A stretch of DNA of 64,000 nucleotides from Selaginella moellendorffii (taxonomy: Eukaryota; Streptophyta; Lycopodiopsida; Selaginellales; Selaginellaceae), in assembly GCF_000143415.4 (NCBI RefSeq), contig NW_003314393.1:114694-178693 (forward strand), in the 5' to 3' direction. Made by a program: the position numbers and the translations under genes. A model generated the notes under the pieces. That model searched no databases. It had not been told where the DNA came from and saw only the letters and a program-made list of their open reading frames with translations. Shown one piece after another: positions 42,821 through 53,649 of the stretch (positions are counted from its first letter, which is position 1; every line of letters starts with the position of its first letter).

Positions 42821-43456
42821 GCTTATAATGGCGTGTGCCCTCATGCCATTTACTTGATCACCAAATACCTTTTTCCCTTTGCACTAGTATATCTTAATAC
42901 CGGTCTGAGAAATAGAATGGCATGTGCCCTCAGGCCTTTTACTAAATCACCTTTGAAAGAAATGCAAGCCTCTATGTCGTAAAAAAAAGGTACTAGAGAA
43001 ATTCCTTAATAATATGAATGTTATTTAGTTTCATGAAAATACACTAAGGGTGGTCAAATGAGTTAAATGACTTCTCCAGACTAGCAATGCCTCTTGCTAC
43101 ACCTTCACAATTAGATTCGTTAGAAAAAGATAACATTGAATAATATCTAAATGTTCTCACCATTAAGTTATATGTCTGGCTAATAGGAATGACGTTTATC
43201 TTGGAAAGCTCACCACACGCTCAATGAACAAACAAATAGTATGTGCGCGCATGCCATCGCTCTTCTTTAGCTTCAGATTCGGCTTGTTCACCTTGACAAT
43301 GAGATTTATTATACAACCAGATGGACTCAGTCTGGACATAAAGTCACCGCGCTAGTCACCATGCCCCAGATATGTCTAGCCCCTGGACAAAAAACATATA
43401 ATTTCACGTCATTTTCAAATACTTGAAAATTTGTACCTAGTCCCATTTTACTAAAT
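42821..43456. other. Right subterminal region of the 12.3-kb element, no gene
   Basis: Holds three palindromes (42828, 42917, 43236) and otherwise AT-rich non-coding sequence up to the right inverted repeat. Confidence 0.6.
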
Positions 43457-43481
43457 AAATCCCACTTTAACGAAATAGAGC
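43457..43481 (-). repeat. Right terminal inverted repeat
   Basis: Reverse complement begins GCTCTATTTCGTTAAAGTGG and pairs with 31146-31170. Confidence 0.85.
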
Positions 43482-43665
43482 ATTGAGGAAGTCCCAGAGG
43501 ACCGTGGGACTTAGTGGTCGGGCCTGTGGGCCTCGATCCAGTGGCAGTGTTGGCAAACCCGGCCAGGGGCAGAAAGGGACTTAGTGGAGACTGACAGAGG
43601 GATATTGGGGACCCTTGCCGGTGGGCATCCTAAGGATGCTAAGGAGTGGATCTGAGATGACCACT
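43482..43665 (-). mobile_element. Inverted LTR fragment, right flank of the 12.3-kb element
   Basis: Reverse complement of about 45265-45450, continuing exactly the fragment left at 31145 ('ttgaggaagtcccagaggaccgtgggac'). It ends at the gag remnant near 43666. Confidence 0.85.
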
Positions 43666-44232
43666 CACGGAGGGATTGCAGCAGACTGGAACCATCCAGG
43701 AATATGTGAATGGGTTCATGGCAAAGAGGATACTTGTCACGGACATGGGGGATATGGATGCGTTCCATGCCTTTATATCAGGTTTGCAAACCTGGGCTCG
43801 CGGTGAGGTGATGCGCTGGAACCCGACCAACTACAAGGAAGTATTGGATGCGGCCATCAAGGTGCATTTCAACGATAACCTGCGAAAGGGGAACACGACG
43901 GGGTCGGGATCCACGTTTAGCAAAGGCCAAACCAAGGGGAACGTATAGCAGGGGGAAATTCAAGAAGAGTTTCTCTAAGAATGAGTCCTCGGGGTTCCGG
44001 AAAGGCAAATCCGGTGGCCAGCGATCGAGTACATGGGGGAGTCAAGAAAAAAAAGACAAACCCACAGATAAGAAGGTCAAGTCATATAGTAGCGTGGAAA
44101 ACAACGTATGCTACAACTGCGGTGAAGAGGGACACTTTTCGAGGGAATGTCCCTACCCGAAGAAGACCAGAGCCAATATGGCCATCAAGTCGGGTGAAGT
44201 CCAAACTGAGGTATGTGATCTAGTCCCTAACT
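43666..44232 (+). pseudogene. Gypsy-type gag fragment with CCHC zinc knuckle
   Basis: The first frame (43676-43948) is the retrotransposon gag core: QEYVNGFMAKRI, AFISGLQTWARGEVM and YKEVLDAAI. A frameshift near 43850-43945 leads to a basic region and the zinc knuckle CYNCGEEGHFSREC (about 44109-44150), which binds genomic RNA during packaging. The N-terminal part of gag is missing, replaced by the inverted LTR fragment. Confidence 0.85.
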
Positions 44233-44258
44233 CAAAGTTACTCATTACATGAGCAACT

Positions 44259-44699
44259 TTGGTAGAGAGTCATTCGCGACATCTACTAGCCCTCCGAGGG
44301 AAGCTCGGAGGTAGCTTTGTTAAGATCCTTATTGACACGGGTGCTTTGGATAATTTTGTGGCTGCAGACATAGTCCGGCAAGCCGGACTAACGGTGCAGC
44401 GGCTAGGCGAACCAAAGACTATAGAGTTTGTTCAAGGTAGCCAAAGCACCAATGAGGTACTTCGACAAGCGAGAGTCGAAGTAGGGACATGGAAAGTAGA
44501 CATGGATTTTACCGTGTTGGACATAGCGGGATTTGACGTGATCTTCGGAATGGATTGGTTCAATCGGTTTGTGGTAGCCCTACATGGACAAGGTAGGAAC
44601 CTTGTGGTATTGGCGAATGCCCAAGGAAGAAGATCTAGGGTGGAGGTCCAAGAACCAGTTTTGAAGGGACTCTCCAGTTGGGCTTCCAAACCGACTTGA
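44259..44699 (+). pseudogene. Retropepsin-like aspartic protease, gypsy type
   Basis: The frame contains the catalytic ILIDTGALDNF (about 44325-44358, canonical DTGA/S), then VDMDFTVLDIAGFDVIFGMDW (the second conserved hydrophobic-G-DWL region, about 44490-44555). It follows the zinc knuckle by a few codons past a TGA (44249-44251), the usual gag-protease order. After 44700 there is no RT. The element jumps directly to the pre-LTR segment at 44830, so RT, RNase H and integrase have been deleted. Confidence 0.85.
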
Positions 44700-44829
44700 G
44701 GTTGAGACTGGGACCGAGGGGCCTTGGGTGGGAGTGAGCATGGACTTGGCTGGTGCCGGAGGGGCCATCCAAGGAAGTGCTCAAGAGCAGCTCCCACTCC
44801 CGAAAGGGAAACCGATTGCATCCCAGACG

Positions 44830-45014
44830 AAGGTATCCACCGTGGGACTGCGGTACGGGTGGATGACTAGTTACCTCACATGGAATAGCTGGTCTACACA
44901 ATGGAAGGATTGGTAGATTGAGTGCGGAAATGGGGGTGCTGGTTCCCCTTGGCTCAGTAGGGGTTGCTAGTCAATGGTCAATGAGGACATTGACATCTCT
45001 AAAGGGGGGGTCAG
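44830..45014 (+). repeat. Pre-LTR segment, copy 2, with polypurine tract
   Basis: Same block as 28008-28189 and 46551-46734. It ends in AAAGGGGGGGTCAG followed by TGTAGCGCAT. Confidence 0.85.
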
Positions 45015-46125
45015 TGTAGCGCATCTGGGATCTTCGCTCCAGGACTTAGGACTTGCTAGCCCCGAGAATGGCATCCATGCCACTCAACATTTACACTTGG
45101 TCCAAGTGCTCCACATGTCCGATCCCATGATCGACACTCAAAGGTACCACCGACATGGCAGCCTGTTACGCTAAGGCCCTGCCCAATCACCTTTGCCACA
45201 CTGGTAGTCCAATACCACTTGCATCACAGTCTTGGCTCTCCAAGACTAGGCAAACCATCCATGAGTGGTCATCTCAGATCCACTCCTTAGCATCCTTAGG
45301 ATGCCCACCGACAAGGGGACTAGCCTTCCCCAATATCCCTCTGTCAGTCCCCACTAAGTCCCTTTCTGCCCTTGGCCGTGTTTGCCAACACTGCCACTGG
45401 ATCGAGGCCCACAGGCCCAACCACTAAGTCCCACGGTCCCCTGGGACTTCCTCACCACATGACTGTGTCCTTGGTCAGTACCCCCGAGGACTGCTCCTCT
45501 TCCTTTCCATAGTCTGGGCCTTTGGGACCACATTTCGGAACACCGTGGCCTTACGCGAGCCACCTGGGTACTCTCCCCGCCTTCCGCCCTTGGGTGCTCT
45601 AGCCATGGGCTTAGAGCAAGGTTCCGTTGAGCCACGCCTGGTATCCAAGTAGGTAGTGCCACCCACACTTGGACTGGGAGCATCGGCCAGTCGATCTCCC
45701 GGGGGAACTAGAGCCGGCTCTCGAACACTTCACTAAGCTACCCCGCTTGTCGGTCCGTATTCACTCTAGTCTTGGACTTCCCAGTGGTCAGCTCATCACC
45801 CAACACTGGGTCTGGCCTTCCTGGGCCAAACTGGCCTTTTCTGGCCAAACTGGCTCCACTGGGCTCCAACCCCCACACTCTCCCTACTATACTTTTGGAA
45901 CCCCCCGCAGCGCCCCCCCCCCCCTGGGGGACGATCGCTTTGGGCTTTCACCCAACTGCCTGTATTAGTATTCGGACTTGGACTCGGACTCGGACTCGGA
46001 CTCGGACTTGGTCTCGGTCCCGGATTCAGACTCGGACTCGGTCTCGGTCTCGGTCTCGGTCCTAGAGTCGGTCTTGGACTCGATCTTCGACTTGGTCCCA
46101 TCCGATGAACTCTTTGTCATTTTGG
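45015..46125 (+). mobile_element. Long LTR of the damaged gypsy-type element
   Basis: Begins TGTAGCGCATCTGGG right after a polypurine tract. It contains a TATA-like 'ctactatactt', a C-run, and 'gctttgggctttcaccc', the same core as the 1157-bp LTR family. It ends in a CTCGGA hexamer array. Parts of it recur at 46166-46350, in older form at 48334-49420, and inverted at 31018-31145 with 43482-43665. The 3' boundary is unclear. Confidence 0.65.
45968..46095 (+). repeat. CTCGGA hexamer tandem array
   Basis: About 20 imperfect copies of (C/T)TCGGA or CTCGGT, encoding Ser-Asp or Arg-Thr dipeptide runs in different frames. Not a gene. Confidence 0.85.
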
Positions 46126-46165
46126 TCATGCTTTCCTTTAGCCTACGACACCTCGGCGAGTTGGT

Positions 46166-46350
46166 TCCTTACATCTTGGATCACAGTCTTGGCTCTCCAA
46201 GACTAGGCAATCCCTCCGTGAGTGGTCATCTTAGATCCACTCCTTAGCATCCTTAGGATGCCCACCGGCAAGGGGAATAGCCTTCCCCAATATCCCTCTA
46301 TCAGTCTCCACTAAGTCCTTTTTTGCCCCTGGCCGGGTTTGCCAATAGGT
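46166..46350 (+). mobile_element. Partial LTR duplicate
   Basis: Repeats 45225-45395 ('cacagtcttggctctccaagactaggcaa' to 'ggccg.gtttgccaa'). Confidence 0.8.
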
Positions 46351-46550
46351 ACTAGGTTTTCCAGACCTTTAACTTATTAACTACGACCCCGGGGGCATCC
46401 CCCACACTTGGCGGTGCGCCCAAGCCAGCCCTTCCGGCCAAGGGTCCATAGCAACTGAGACTGGGTATCCCCATCTCATTCACCACGTCCTTGGTGCCAC
46501 TGGCACCAAAGTGTTCAAGTTAGATATGCTGAGCCACACTAATCAATCTA

Positions 46551-46734
46551 AGGTATCCACCGTGGGACTGCGGTATGGGTGGATGACTAGTTGCCTCACA
46601 TGGAATAGCTGGTCTACACAATGGAAGGATTGGTAGCTTGAGTGCAGAAATGGAGGTGCTGGTTCCCCTTGGCTCAGTAAGGGTTGTTAGTCAATAGTCA
46701 ATGAGGACATTGACATCTCTGAAAGGGGGGTGAG
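46551..46734 (+). repeat. Pre-LTR segment, copy 3, with polypurine tract
   Basis: Third copy of the block. It ends GAAAGGGGGGTGAG immediately before the 162-bp LTR. Confidence 0.85.
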
Positions 46735-46896
46735 TGTAACGCATGTGATCATGGGATGAGATTTGGATATACTGTCATTGTGGATCCTTGGAACCTTGGG
46801 GGATAAATGGGGATAAAATAGCCACTAAGAGCTCTCACATCAAGAAATTGCCCCTTTTCCAGTTGGCTTAAGGGGAGAGAGATAAGGTGCGCTACA
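46735..46896 (+). mobile_element. Short LTR, 162 bp
   Basis: TGTAACGCATG...GCGCTACA, the same length as 27678-27839 and about 90% identical by eye. Being preceded by a polypurine tract, it is a 3' LTR. Confidence 0.8.
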
Positions 46897-48330
46897 AAGA
46901 GGCAACATTTCAAAATATTGTGCCAAGTGAAGAGCATCATTAAGGGTGGCTAAAGCAAGTGCATGCACAAGTTTTACAAGATCTTGACAAGGTGTTAGTC
47001 ATAACAATCCCAACTTAATCCTCTTTGACATATTAGGCTTCTCATAAAGTAAGAGGCTTTGGAAATGAATGTTAAATTGCATCATGGACTCAAACAACCC
47101 TTGATAAAGACAATGCAATTGTTAAAAGGCATCATTACAATTGTTGACATATCTAAATGTGCATTTAAAGACTTTTGGAGAATGCTCCAATCCTCACGAG
47201 TGGTTGTGCTCAAACCATTGTACCATTGTAGTACTATCTCTTAGAAATATATGGGAAATTCATGCAAATGCCGAGCATCATCTCAAGAATGATATATAAT
47301 AATCACTGTGAAGTGATTGAACCAATAGTACACATCATCCTTAGGATTTCTACGGAAGAACTCCAACTAAACTTGAGGATTGGCAGCAAAAGCAGAAAGA
47401 GCTGTACCACACACTATGAATGCTGCTATCAAATGAGTCTAATTGTTCAATTATAACCATATAATATTGAGCAATTGCACCAATTGCTGCTGCAAAGTCA
47501 AAGGAGGAGGAGGCTGCTGGTATGCTATGAAAATGAATGAAAAGAAAAAAAACAAAAGAGAAAAAATTGAAAAAGCTATAAGAAAAGAGAGATTTAAACA
47601 ATGTAAAAGCTAGATTTAAAGGAGAATCCCAAATCCAAGTGCTCCTCAACTCCACTAATATGAGTGCATGGAATATGGAAAGAAAATATAGAAATATGCA
47701 TATCAATTAGCCCAAAAACCTTAGCTTATATATATGAGTAAGAGATTCGAATTGAAACCAATCTAATGGCTACCAAAATCCCACTATGTTAATATTAGTA
47801 TATAGTATTATAGCCGTACACTTGAACCTCATAAAATATAATAAAATTATAAACATATAATCTGTGAGTGTATGGAATATGGAAAGAGAATATAGAAATA
47901 TATATATTAATTAGCCCAAAAACCCTAGCTTATATACAAGAGTAAGTTATCCAGATTGAAACCAATCTGACAGCTACTAGAATCCTACTACGCTAATATT
48001 AGTATCATAGCCATACACATGGACCTCACAAATCTAAATATAAAATTATTTCAAAAAGGAAATTAAAAGAAAAGACATATAATTTACATATTTAAAAGCT
48101 GGGATTTATATTAATTTTAAGATGGATTCTGTAAAAAAACTCTTGAAGAATAAAAATGATTTTAAAAATTATTTTTACTTATAAAAAAACTAATATTTCT
48201 GGATATCCTCAAGTATTTCTTGTTTCAAATGTATATATCACAAAAAATTTCTCTAAATAGTAGGAAGTAAATTACTTTCCAATATTAATATTAATATATA
48301 GTTCACAAGAGTAGCAACATCTCCTAATCC
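46897..48330. other. AT-rich DNA with a ~210-bp tandem duplication, no gene
   Basis: The block 'gag(t)gca(/ta)tggaatatggaaag.aaatatagaaatat...' at about 47660-47866 is repeated at about 47872-48040, with 'ttagcccaaaaacc.tagcttatat', 'ttgaaaccaatct' and 'gctaatattagtat' in both. No coding potential recognised. Confidence 0.6.
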
Positions 48331-48333
48331 AAA

Positions 48334-49420
48334 TGTAGGGTATGCTAGCCCCAAGAATCGCCACTCAACATTTGCACTTGGTCCAAGTGCTCCACGTGTC
48401 CAATCCCATGATTAACACTCAAAGATACCACCAACATATTAACCTATTACACTAAGGCCATACCTATTCACCTTCGCCACACTGATGGTCCAACACGACC
48501 TACATCATAGTCCTGTCTCTAAAAAATTGGGCCATCCATCCATGAATGGTCATCTTAGATCCACTCCTTAGCATCCTAAGTATGCCCGTAGACATAGGGA
48601 ACAACTTTCCCTAATATCCCTTTTTCAGTCCCCATTAAGTCCCTTTTTGTCCATGGCTATATTTGCCAACACTGCCACTAGGTCACGGCACACCGACCCG
48701 ACCACTAAATCCCATTGTCTTTTGGGACTTCCTCACCATGTGACCGTATCCTTGGTCACTACACTAGAGGATTGCCCTTTTTCCTTTCCATAGTCTAGGA
48801 CTTTGGGATAACATTTCGAAACACTGTGGCACTATACAAGCCTCATGGGTACTCTCTCTACCTTCTGCCTTTGGGTGCTCTAGCCATGGGGCTAGAGTGA
48901 GGTTCCATTGACCCACGCTAGGTATCTAATGCCACCCATGCTTGGACTGGGAGCATCGACCATTCAATCTCCTGGAGGAACTAAAGCCAGCTCTTAAACA
49001 TTTCACTAAGCTAGCCCACTTGTCTGTCCATATTCATTCTATCTTTGGACTCCTCAGTGGATATATCATCACCCAGCACATGCGTATAGCGTTCCTGGGT
49101 CACACTAGCCTTTGCGCCCCCCGCCCCCTTTCCCCCAAGGGGACAACAGTTTATATTAATATTTTGACTCAGACTTGGTCTCAATCTCAGTTTTGGTTCC
49201 ATCTCGGACTCCATCCTATACTCCATTTTGGGTCCATCTAGGACTTCATCTTGGGTCCATCTTGGACTCCATTTTGGGTCCATCTTGGACTCCATTTCGG
49301 GTCCATCTCGAACTCTATCTCTGACTCCATTTCAGGTCCATTTCAAACTCCATCTCAGACTCTATTTCGGGTCCATCTCGGACTTCATTTCAAATCCATC
49401 TTAAACTCCATTTCGGGTCC
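48334..49420 (+). mobile_element. Old copy of the long LTR, ending in a satellite-like array
   Basis: Follows 45045-45980 at lower identity, with many C-to-T and G-to-A differences. From 49180 it runs into 18-20 bp repeats (GGGTCCATCT(T/C)GGACTCCAT) up to the assembly gap. Confidence 0.75.
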
Positions 49421-49931
49421 NNNNNNNNNNNNNNNNNNNNNNNNNNNNNNNNNNNNNNNNNNNNNNNNNNNNNNNNNNNNNNNNNNNNNNNNNNNNNNNN
49501 NNNNNNNNNNNNNNNNNNNNNNNNNNNNNNNNNNNNNNNNNNNNNNNNNNNNNNNNNNNNNNNNNNNNNNNNNNNNNNNNNNNNNNNNNNNNNNNNNNNN
49601 NNNNNNNNNNNNNNNNNNNNNNNNNNNNNNNNNNNNNNNNNNNNNNNNNNNNNNNNNNNNNNNNNNNNNNNNNNNNNNNNNNNNNNNNNNNNNNNNNNNN
49701 NNNNNNNNNNNNNNNNNNNNNNNNNNNNNNNNNNNNNNNNNNNNNNNNNNNNNNNNNNNNNNNNNNNNNNNNNNNNNNNNNNNNNNNNNNNNNNNNNNNN
49801 NNNNNNNNNNNNNNNNNNNNNNNNNNNNNNNNNNNNNNNNNNNNNNNNNNNNNNNNNNNNNNNNNNNNNNNNNNNNNNNNNNNNNNNNNNNNNNNNNNNN
49901 NNNNNNNNNNNNNNNNNNNNNNNNNNNNNNN
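49421..49931. other. Assembly gap (511 N)
   Basis: Unknown bases. Open frames drawn through the gap are artefacts. The gap starts inside a short tandem repeat. Confidence 1.
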
Positions 49932-50340
49932 ATTGGTCTCTTGTATCCCTTTTCTAGAGATCACTTATTGCTTGCTTCATGCTTGTACCTTGAGCACTTC
50001 ATTGGGAGTCAACTCCCACTCTCGACTGTCCAAGTTAGCACTTTTAGTCCAAACATGTTACTCTTGTTTGGCTTCCACTACCAATATAGCAATATAACAA
50101 TATACCCTTGAGCCTCACTTTGACTGATGTTGACCACATGGTCAAAACTAGAACCTAACAATTCTTACCCCCCAACAAAGTTCATGTCCCAAAGATGAGT
50201 TTTACCGGTGATCATCCTTTCTGGGAAACCCTGCTCAAGCTCCTAGTCCATCTTCCATAGCTATATATATTAAGGAGGCATTACTTCATATGGACCAGTA
50301 TATCGATGGGAAAGTTTGTCACTCTTCCCTATTCATAAAG
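49932..50340. other. Retroelement-like DNA, no intact gene
   Basis: The words 'accttgagc', 'tttgac(t/c)(g/a)atgttgacca.atggtcaaa' are shared with about 60525-60590. No domain visible. Confidence 0.4.
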
Positions 50341-50990
50341 GTGTTGGGGGAAAGAGGGGTGCCTCCCCCAACGCTCGCTCAAACACGAGATGTGCTTTAA
50401 TGCTCTTTGCAAAAATGCCCCCCCTTGCTCTTGTGGGGCAAGGGTTTTATACAAGGAAGATGGGGAATATTCTGAGGACCAAAATAATCCCTCTCTTTCT
50501 CTCACTCTCTTGGTGGCCACGCCCTAACATGCGACCACGGTGGATCGCACTGGCTCCAGACACGTGAGAACCCTCTGAAGAGTGTAGAGTGTACCTCTGC
50601 TACTGATGCCAAGTGTTGGTAGCTGCATGAAATAGTAGAAACTCTAGAAAACAAAGTGGAAAAGAAAGAAAAGAGGTAGGTGTGAAATTTGGAGATAGGG
50701 AGGAAAACCTGGTGGGAAACCCTGTAGTTAAACTGGACCCTAAAGTTAAAGAAAAGTGTAGAAAAAGTATGAAAATAGGAGGAAAATAGAGGAAAAAGAG
50801 TGAGCATCCAAAGAATTTAACCCGTACCTGGATTTTGGCTCAAGAAAGTGTAATATGCAAATGTAGCCTTTTGATGACTTCCAGCATTTCTCGTGTTTGA
50901 GTGAGCATCGGGGGAGGCTCCCCTCCTTCCCCCAATAAATGGTGAACCCGATGTGAACGCGTAGGACTTTCTGAAGCGTCATTTCTCTCT
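50341..50990 (-). mobile_element. Inverted copy of the LTR segment at 59.1-59.75 kb
   Basis: Reverse complement of about 59110-59745: 'ttgggggaa', 'cacaagagcaaggggggg', 'tataaaacccttgccccac', 'cgtggtcgcatgttagggcgtgg'. It begins TGTTGGGGG on plus, i.e. the LTR end ...CCCCAACA on its own strand. TATAAAA (about 50449-50455 complement) may be the LTR TATA box. It is inverted relative to the gypsy element that follows. Confidence 0.8.
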
Positions 50991-51720
50991 TTTTCTTTTG
51001 GCTGCAGAATTTGGGAAGGAATTCCTAGTTTGTCTTGTTTTGGTTTTGTTTGATCTTGGGCGTGTTGGATAGGTCTGGAGCTCCTCTTTCCAGCAAGGTA
51101 TGGCGCTCATCAAGCCGTGCAGTATTTGAAGAGATACAATGTTTCTTGGCTCGGTTTGAGGAACAGTTTAGGGTTTTCACTTTCTTGCCTAGATCCTCAG
51201 CCCAATTTCTCAGAGTAGTGCACTTAGGCTTGTAAATCTAGCCTAGATCTACGAGTAGGGGTGATTCTTGGCACTAGATTTGGCCAAATTGGCGGCATAC
51301 AAAAGGATTTTCTTCTCCGGCTAGACTGGGTCATTTTTGTGGCAAGAATTCGTGCTCCTCCGGGCTTTGTTTTGGATGCCGTTTGTTTCTAGAGGTGCTC
51401 ATGGTCCTAGGCTTTCCGAAAATACCAACAGCGCCTTATTATCAATCTACATCAGTGATATGCACATGTTTTTCCACAATATTAGCATTCTGGGCGACCT
51501 CTTTTTGGATTTTGGGGAATATTGAGGTGGCTTCTTCCCAAATTCCTACAATAGAGGGTAGACAGGGCTAAGCCTTTTCCAACAAGCCCACCAACAGTCA
51601 AAATGGAGAAGGATCAAGACCAAAGGACTCATTTTTCTCTTTTGGGTTAAACTTTGTTAGGGGTTCCTTGGGAAGGAAGTAATCTTCAAGGAATAGATAG
51701 CCGTAGGAATAAGAACAAGA
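50991..51720. other. No gene recognised
   Basis: Mixed-composition DNA with short open frames. No shared repeat noticed. Confidence 0.35.
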
Positions 51721-51825
51721 GGAGCAGGAACAAGAGTTGGCGTAGGAACAGGGACAGTAGGAACAAGCACAGGGATAGGAGTTGGTGTTAGAGCAGGCGC
51801 AAGAGTAGGAGTGAGAGCGGGGGGG

Positions 51826-51935
51826 GTTACCAGTTACAGGTTACAGGTCCTTAGTTACCGGTTACTGGTTATTCTAGCGGCTACTCTAGCGGCTATTTCG
51901 ACAGTTACCCTACGGGTCAATGGTTACATGTGCTT
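51826..51935 (+). repeat. GTTAC-rich minisatellite, 5' copy
   Basis: Imperfect GTTAC(C/A)(A/G)(G/T) units ('ggttaccagttacaggttacagg...ggttactggttattc'). A matching array lies at 58930-59050, so it belongs to the LTR or untranslated region of the same element. Confidence 0.75.
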
Positions 51936-52053
51936 GAGGCCTACATCTCCTTCCATTTTGACCTTTATTTCTCTTTATCATAAGCATTTTGGGCAACTTT
52001 GAGCAACTTAAGCACTAGCCTACAGTCTTCTTGCTTTTGTCAACCCAGTTGCC

Positions 52054-53055
52054 TTGACCGGGCATTTGCAATGTTCAGGGTATTTGATGCTAGTACAAAC
52101 TAGACGTATGACAAACTGGCACCCTTTTACCATACCTCGAGGCCCTAAGGTACGAAGTAACCTTTCTAACATCCAAAGGCAGCTTAGGTACGACACTACA
52201 CCTTCTCGAGCCGAGTCCTCTTCATCCTCGGCAAATTCCAGTGACTTAGATCTACGAGCTATGGCGCAGCCACCTTTAACTCGACCTCAGCTCCATGTTC
52301 TGCAGAAGGGGAGTGATCTGCCGACCTTCTTAGGTGTTAGAACAATTTCTTTAACATCGCATATCAATTGCTTTGATTACTACTACACCACAAACATGAT
52401 TGTCAATGATGATCATATGTGCTGCGACTTCTTGCAATCTCTTGAAGGCAAAGCAACAATTTGGGTAGATTTTCTCCTCCTAGAGGACCGGATAGACTTC
52501 CAGACACTACTTGCTTCTTTCAGAGAACGCTTCGTTGAAGAAAAACCCACAAATCAGCTACTTGTCGACCTCTTTTCGTTTCGGCAGGGTGCTCACAAGT
52601 CTATTCCTGACTACATCACATGGTTTCGAGCTTACTGGAAGTAGTGTTGGGATCGCAGGGTAGTCCAAGATGAGCAACAGGGGATCACGGCATTCACAGC
52701 AGGTCTGCGTGGGAACTTGCAATGGAAACTTCTTAAGAAGACGTTTAGGTCTTGCCACGAGGCATTTTCATTTGCCACAAAGATGGAAAGAGAACTTCTT
52801 GTCAACCTAGAGATTACTAGAGTTGATTTCGACCAAGCCATCACCCCATCAGAGTCACCTTGTGCAACTGTTCGCCTATCCACAACAAAGCTCATCGCTA
52901 TTGAGCATACACCTCCGGCTATTGAGACCTTTGCCAACAAGATGCAGCAGCTGAAGGAGATCATTCTTCAGCAACAATCACACCGTGACAAACTACTCCA
53001 GGAGCTGATGGAGTCCAGGAAAGAGGCCCGCTACAACTTGGGAACGCAAATCTAA
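52054..53055 (+). pseudogene. Gypsy gag protein, decayed
   Basis: The frame at 52054-52644 has the retrotransposon gag core: FLQSLEGKATIWVDFL, FQTLLASFRERFVEE and LLVDLFSFRQGAHKSIPDYITWFRAYW. TAG at 52642 interrupts it. Gag continues in the same sense (GITAFTAGLRGNLQWKLL; CHEAFSFATKMERELL) to 53055. Homologous to the capsid part of Ty3 gag. No zinc knuckle is recognisable after it. Confidence 0.8.
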
Positions 53056-53649
53056 ATCTCATTGGTGCACTCACTGTGAGACGAACACACACAACACACA
53101 GTGCTGCTTCAAGCTTCACCCAAAGCTTCGGCCTTCATCTTCTCAACATGTCCAACAACATCCCTTTGTTGATAATTCCACATCATCTCGGGGTCCAGAG
53201 ACGTATCAGAAGCAGTTGGAGTGACAAGCAATCGAGGCAGCCCCTTCGTCAAGCAAAGGCAAGGCACCAGCCTCATTGGTCAACACAATTTTGGTAGCCA
53301 AGGAACTCTATAGGCAACAGCAGCAAACTGCAGCCACTCAAGCCCAAGCGAAGAAGAAGGCACCCGCTCAGCCTGCCACAGATCCCCTGGTGCCGGTTGA
53401 GAGAGAATCTCTATCGGCACCAGATCCAGTGACACAGTGTCACTACTCTCTTCTCCTCCTGAGATCTCACCAACAACTATTCCTGTTCTAGAGCCGGTTC
53501 TTCAACAACTAGTTGACACTCTCGTCACCTTTTTGCTTCAAGACATGTTGTGTCTTATCCCGGGATTCGGCTAGCATTTAGAGGAGTTTGCACGGTCAAG
53601 AACAAAAGAGAGCACTCTCAAAAGGACTCCTCAAGAGGTGCACATTGTT

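Larger units (their letters stand above)
31529..43257. repeat. At least 26 copies of a 22-bp palindrome (ATGGCRTG-N6-CATGCCAT)
   Basis: Copies start at 31529, 32607, 32682, 33906, 34097, 34238, 34842, 36117, 36177, 36254, 37032, 37167, 37326, 37405, 38255, 38327, 38942, 39040, 39110, 40956, 41013, 42355, 42421, 42828, 42917 and 43236. Most span exactly 22 bp; 34842 and 38327 are longer. The copy at 32682-32703 is a perfect palindrome. Others show compensating arm variants (GCATG or GCGTG). Half copies occur near 31250 and 31577. They lie in introns, intergenic DNA, just after the transposase stop, and in coding sequence of both genes. I found none outside 31146-43481. Confidence 0.92.
31146..43481. 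mobile_element. 12.3-kb TIR-bounded DNA transposon with two divergent genes
   Basis: The ends are inverted repeats of 25 bp with one mismatch, each reading GCTCTATTTCGTTAAAGTGG inward (left 31146-31170; right 43457-43481, reverse-complemented). Both flanks belong to one inverted LTR fragment, so 12,336 bp interrupt a sequence seen uninterrupted at 45.4 kb. Host sequence GTGAGGAAG appears on both sides (left GTGAGAAG, right TTGAGGAAG), an imperfect 8-9 bp target duplication. Contents: a plus-strand DUF7869-type transposase gene, a 13-exon minus-strand gene with ParB-like and phosphatase-like domains, a 2-kb divergent intergenic region, and at least 26 copies of a 22-bp palindrome not found elsewhere in the window. 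I cannot assign it to a named transposon superfamily. Confidence 0.8.

Noticed and set aside
31529-43257. CRISPR-like or tandem repeat array.
   Set aside because: The 22-bp units are palindromic and irregularly spaced, and they lie in introns, exons and spacers of a eukaryotic element, with no leader, spacer uniformity or cas genes.
45068-45083. ATGGCATCCATGCCAC in the long LTR as a palindrome copy outside the large element.
   Set aside because: It is 16 bp with a different centre and differs from the older LTR copy at about 48353 by a small indel. Not convincingly a member of the 22-bp family.
49251-50111. Long open frames across the N gaps (also at 61831-62395).
   Set aside because: They consist mostly of unknown bases and repeat sequence.
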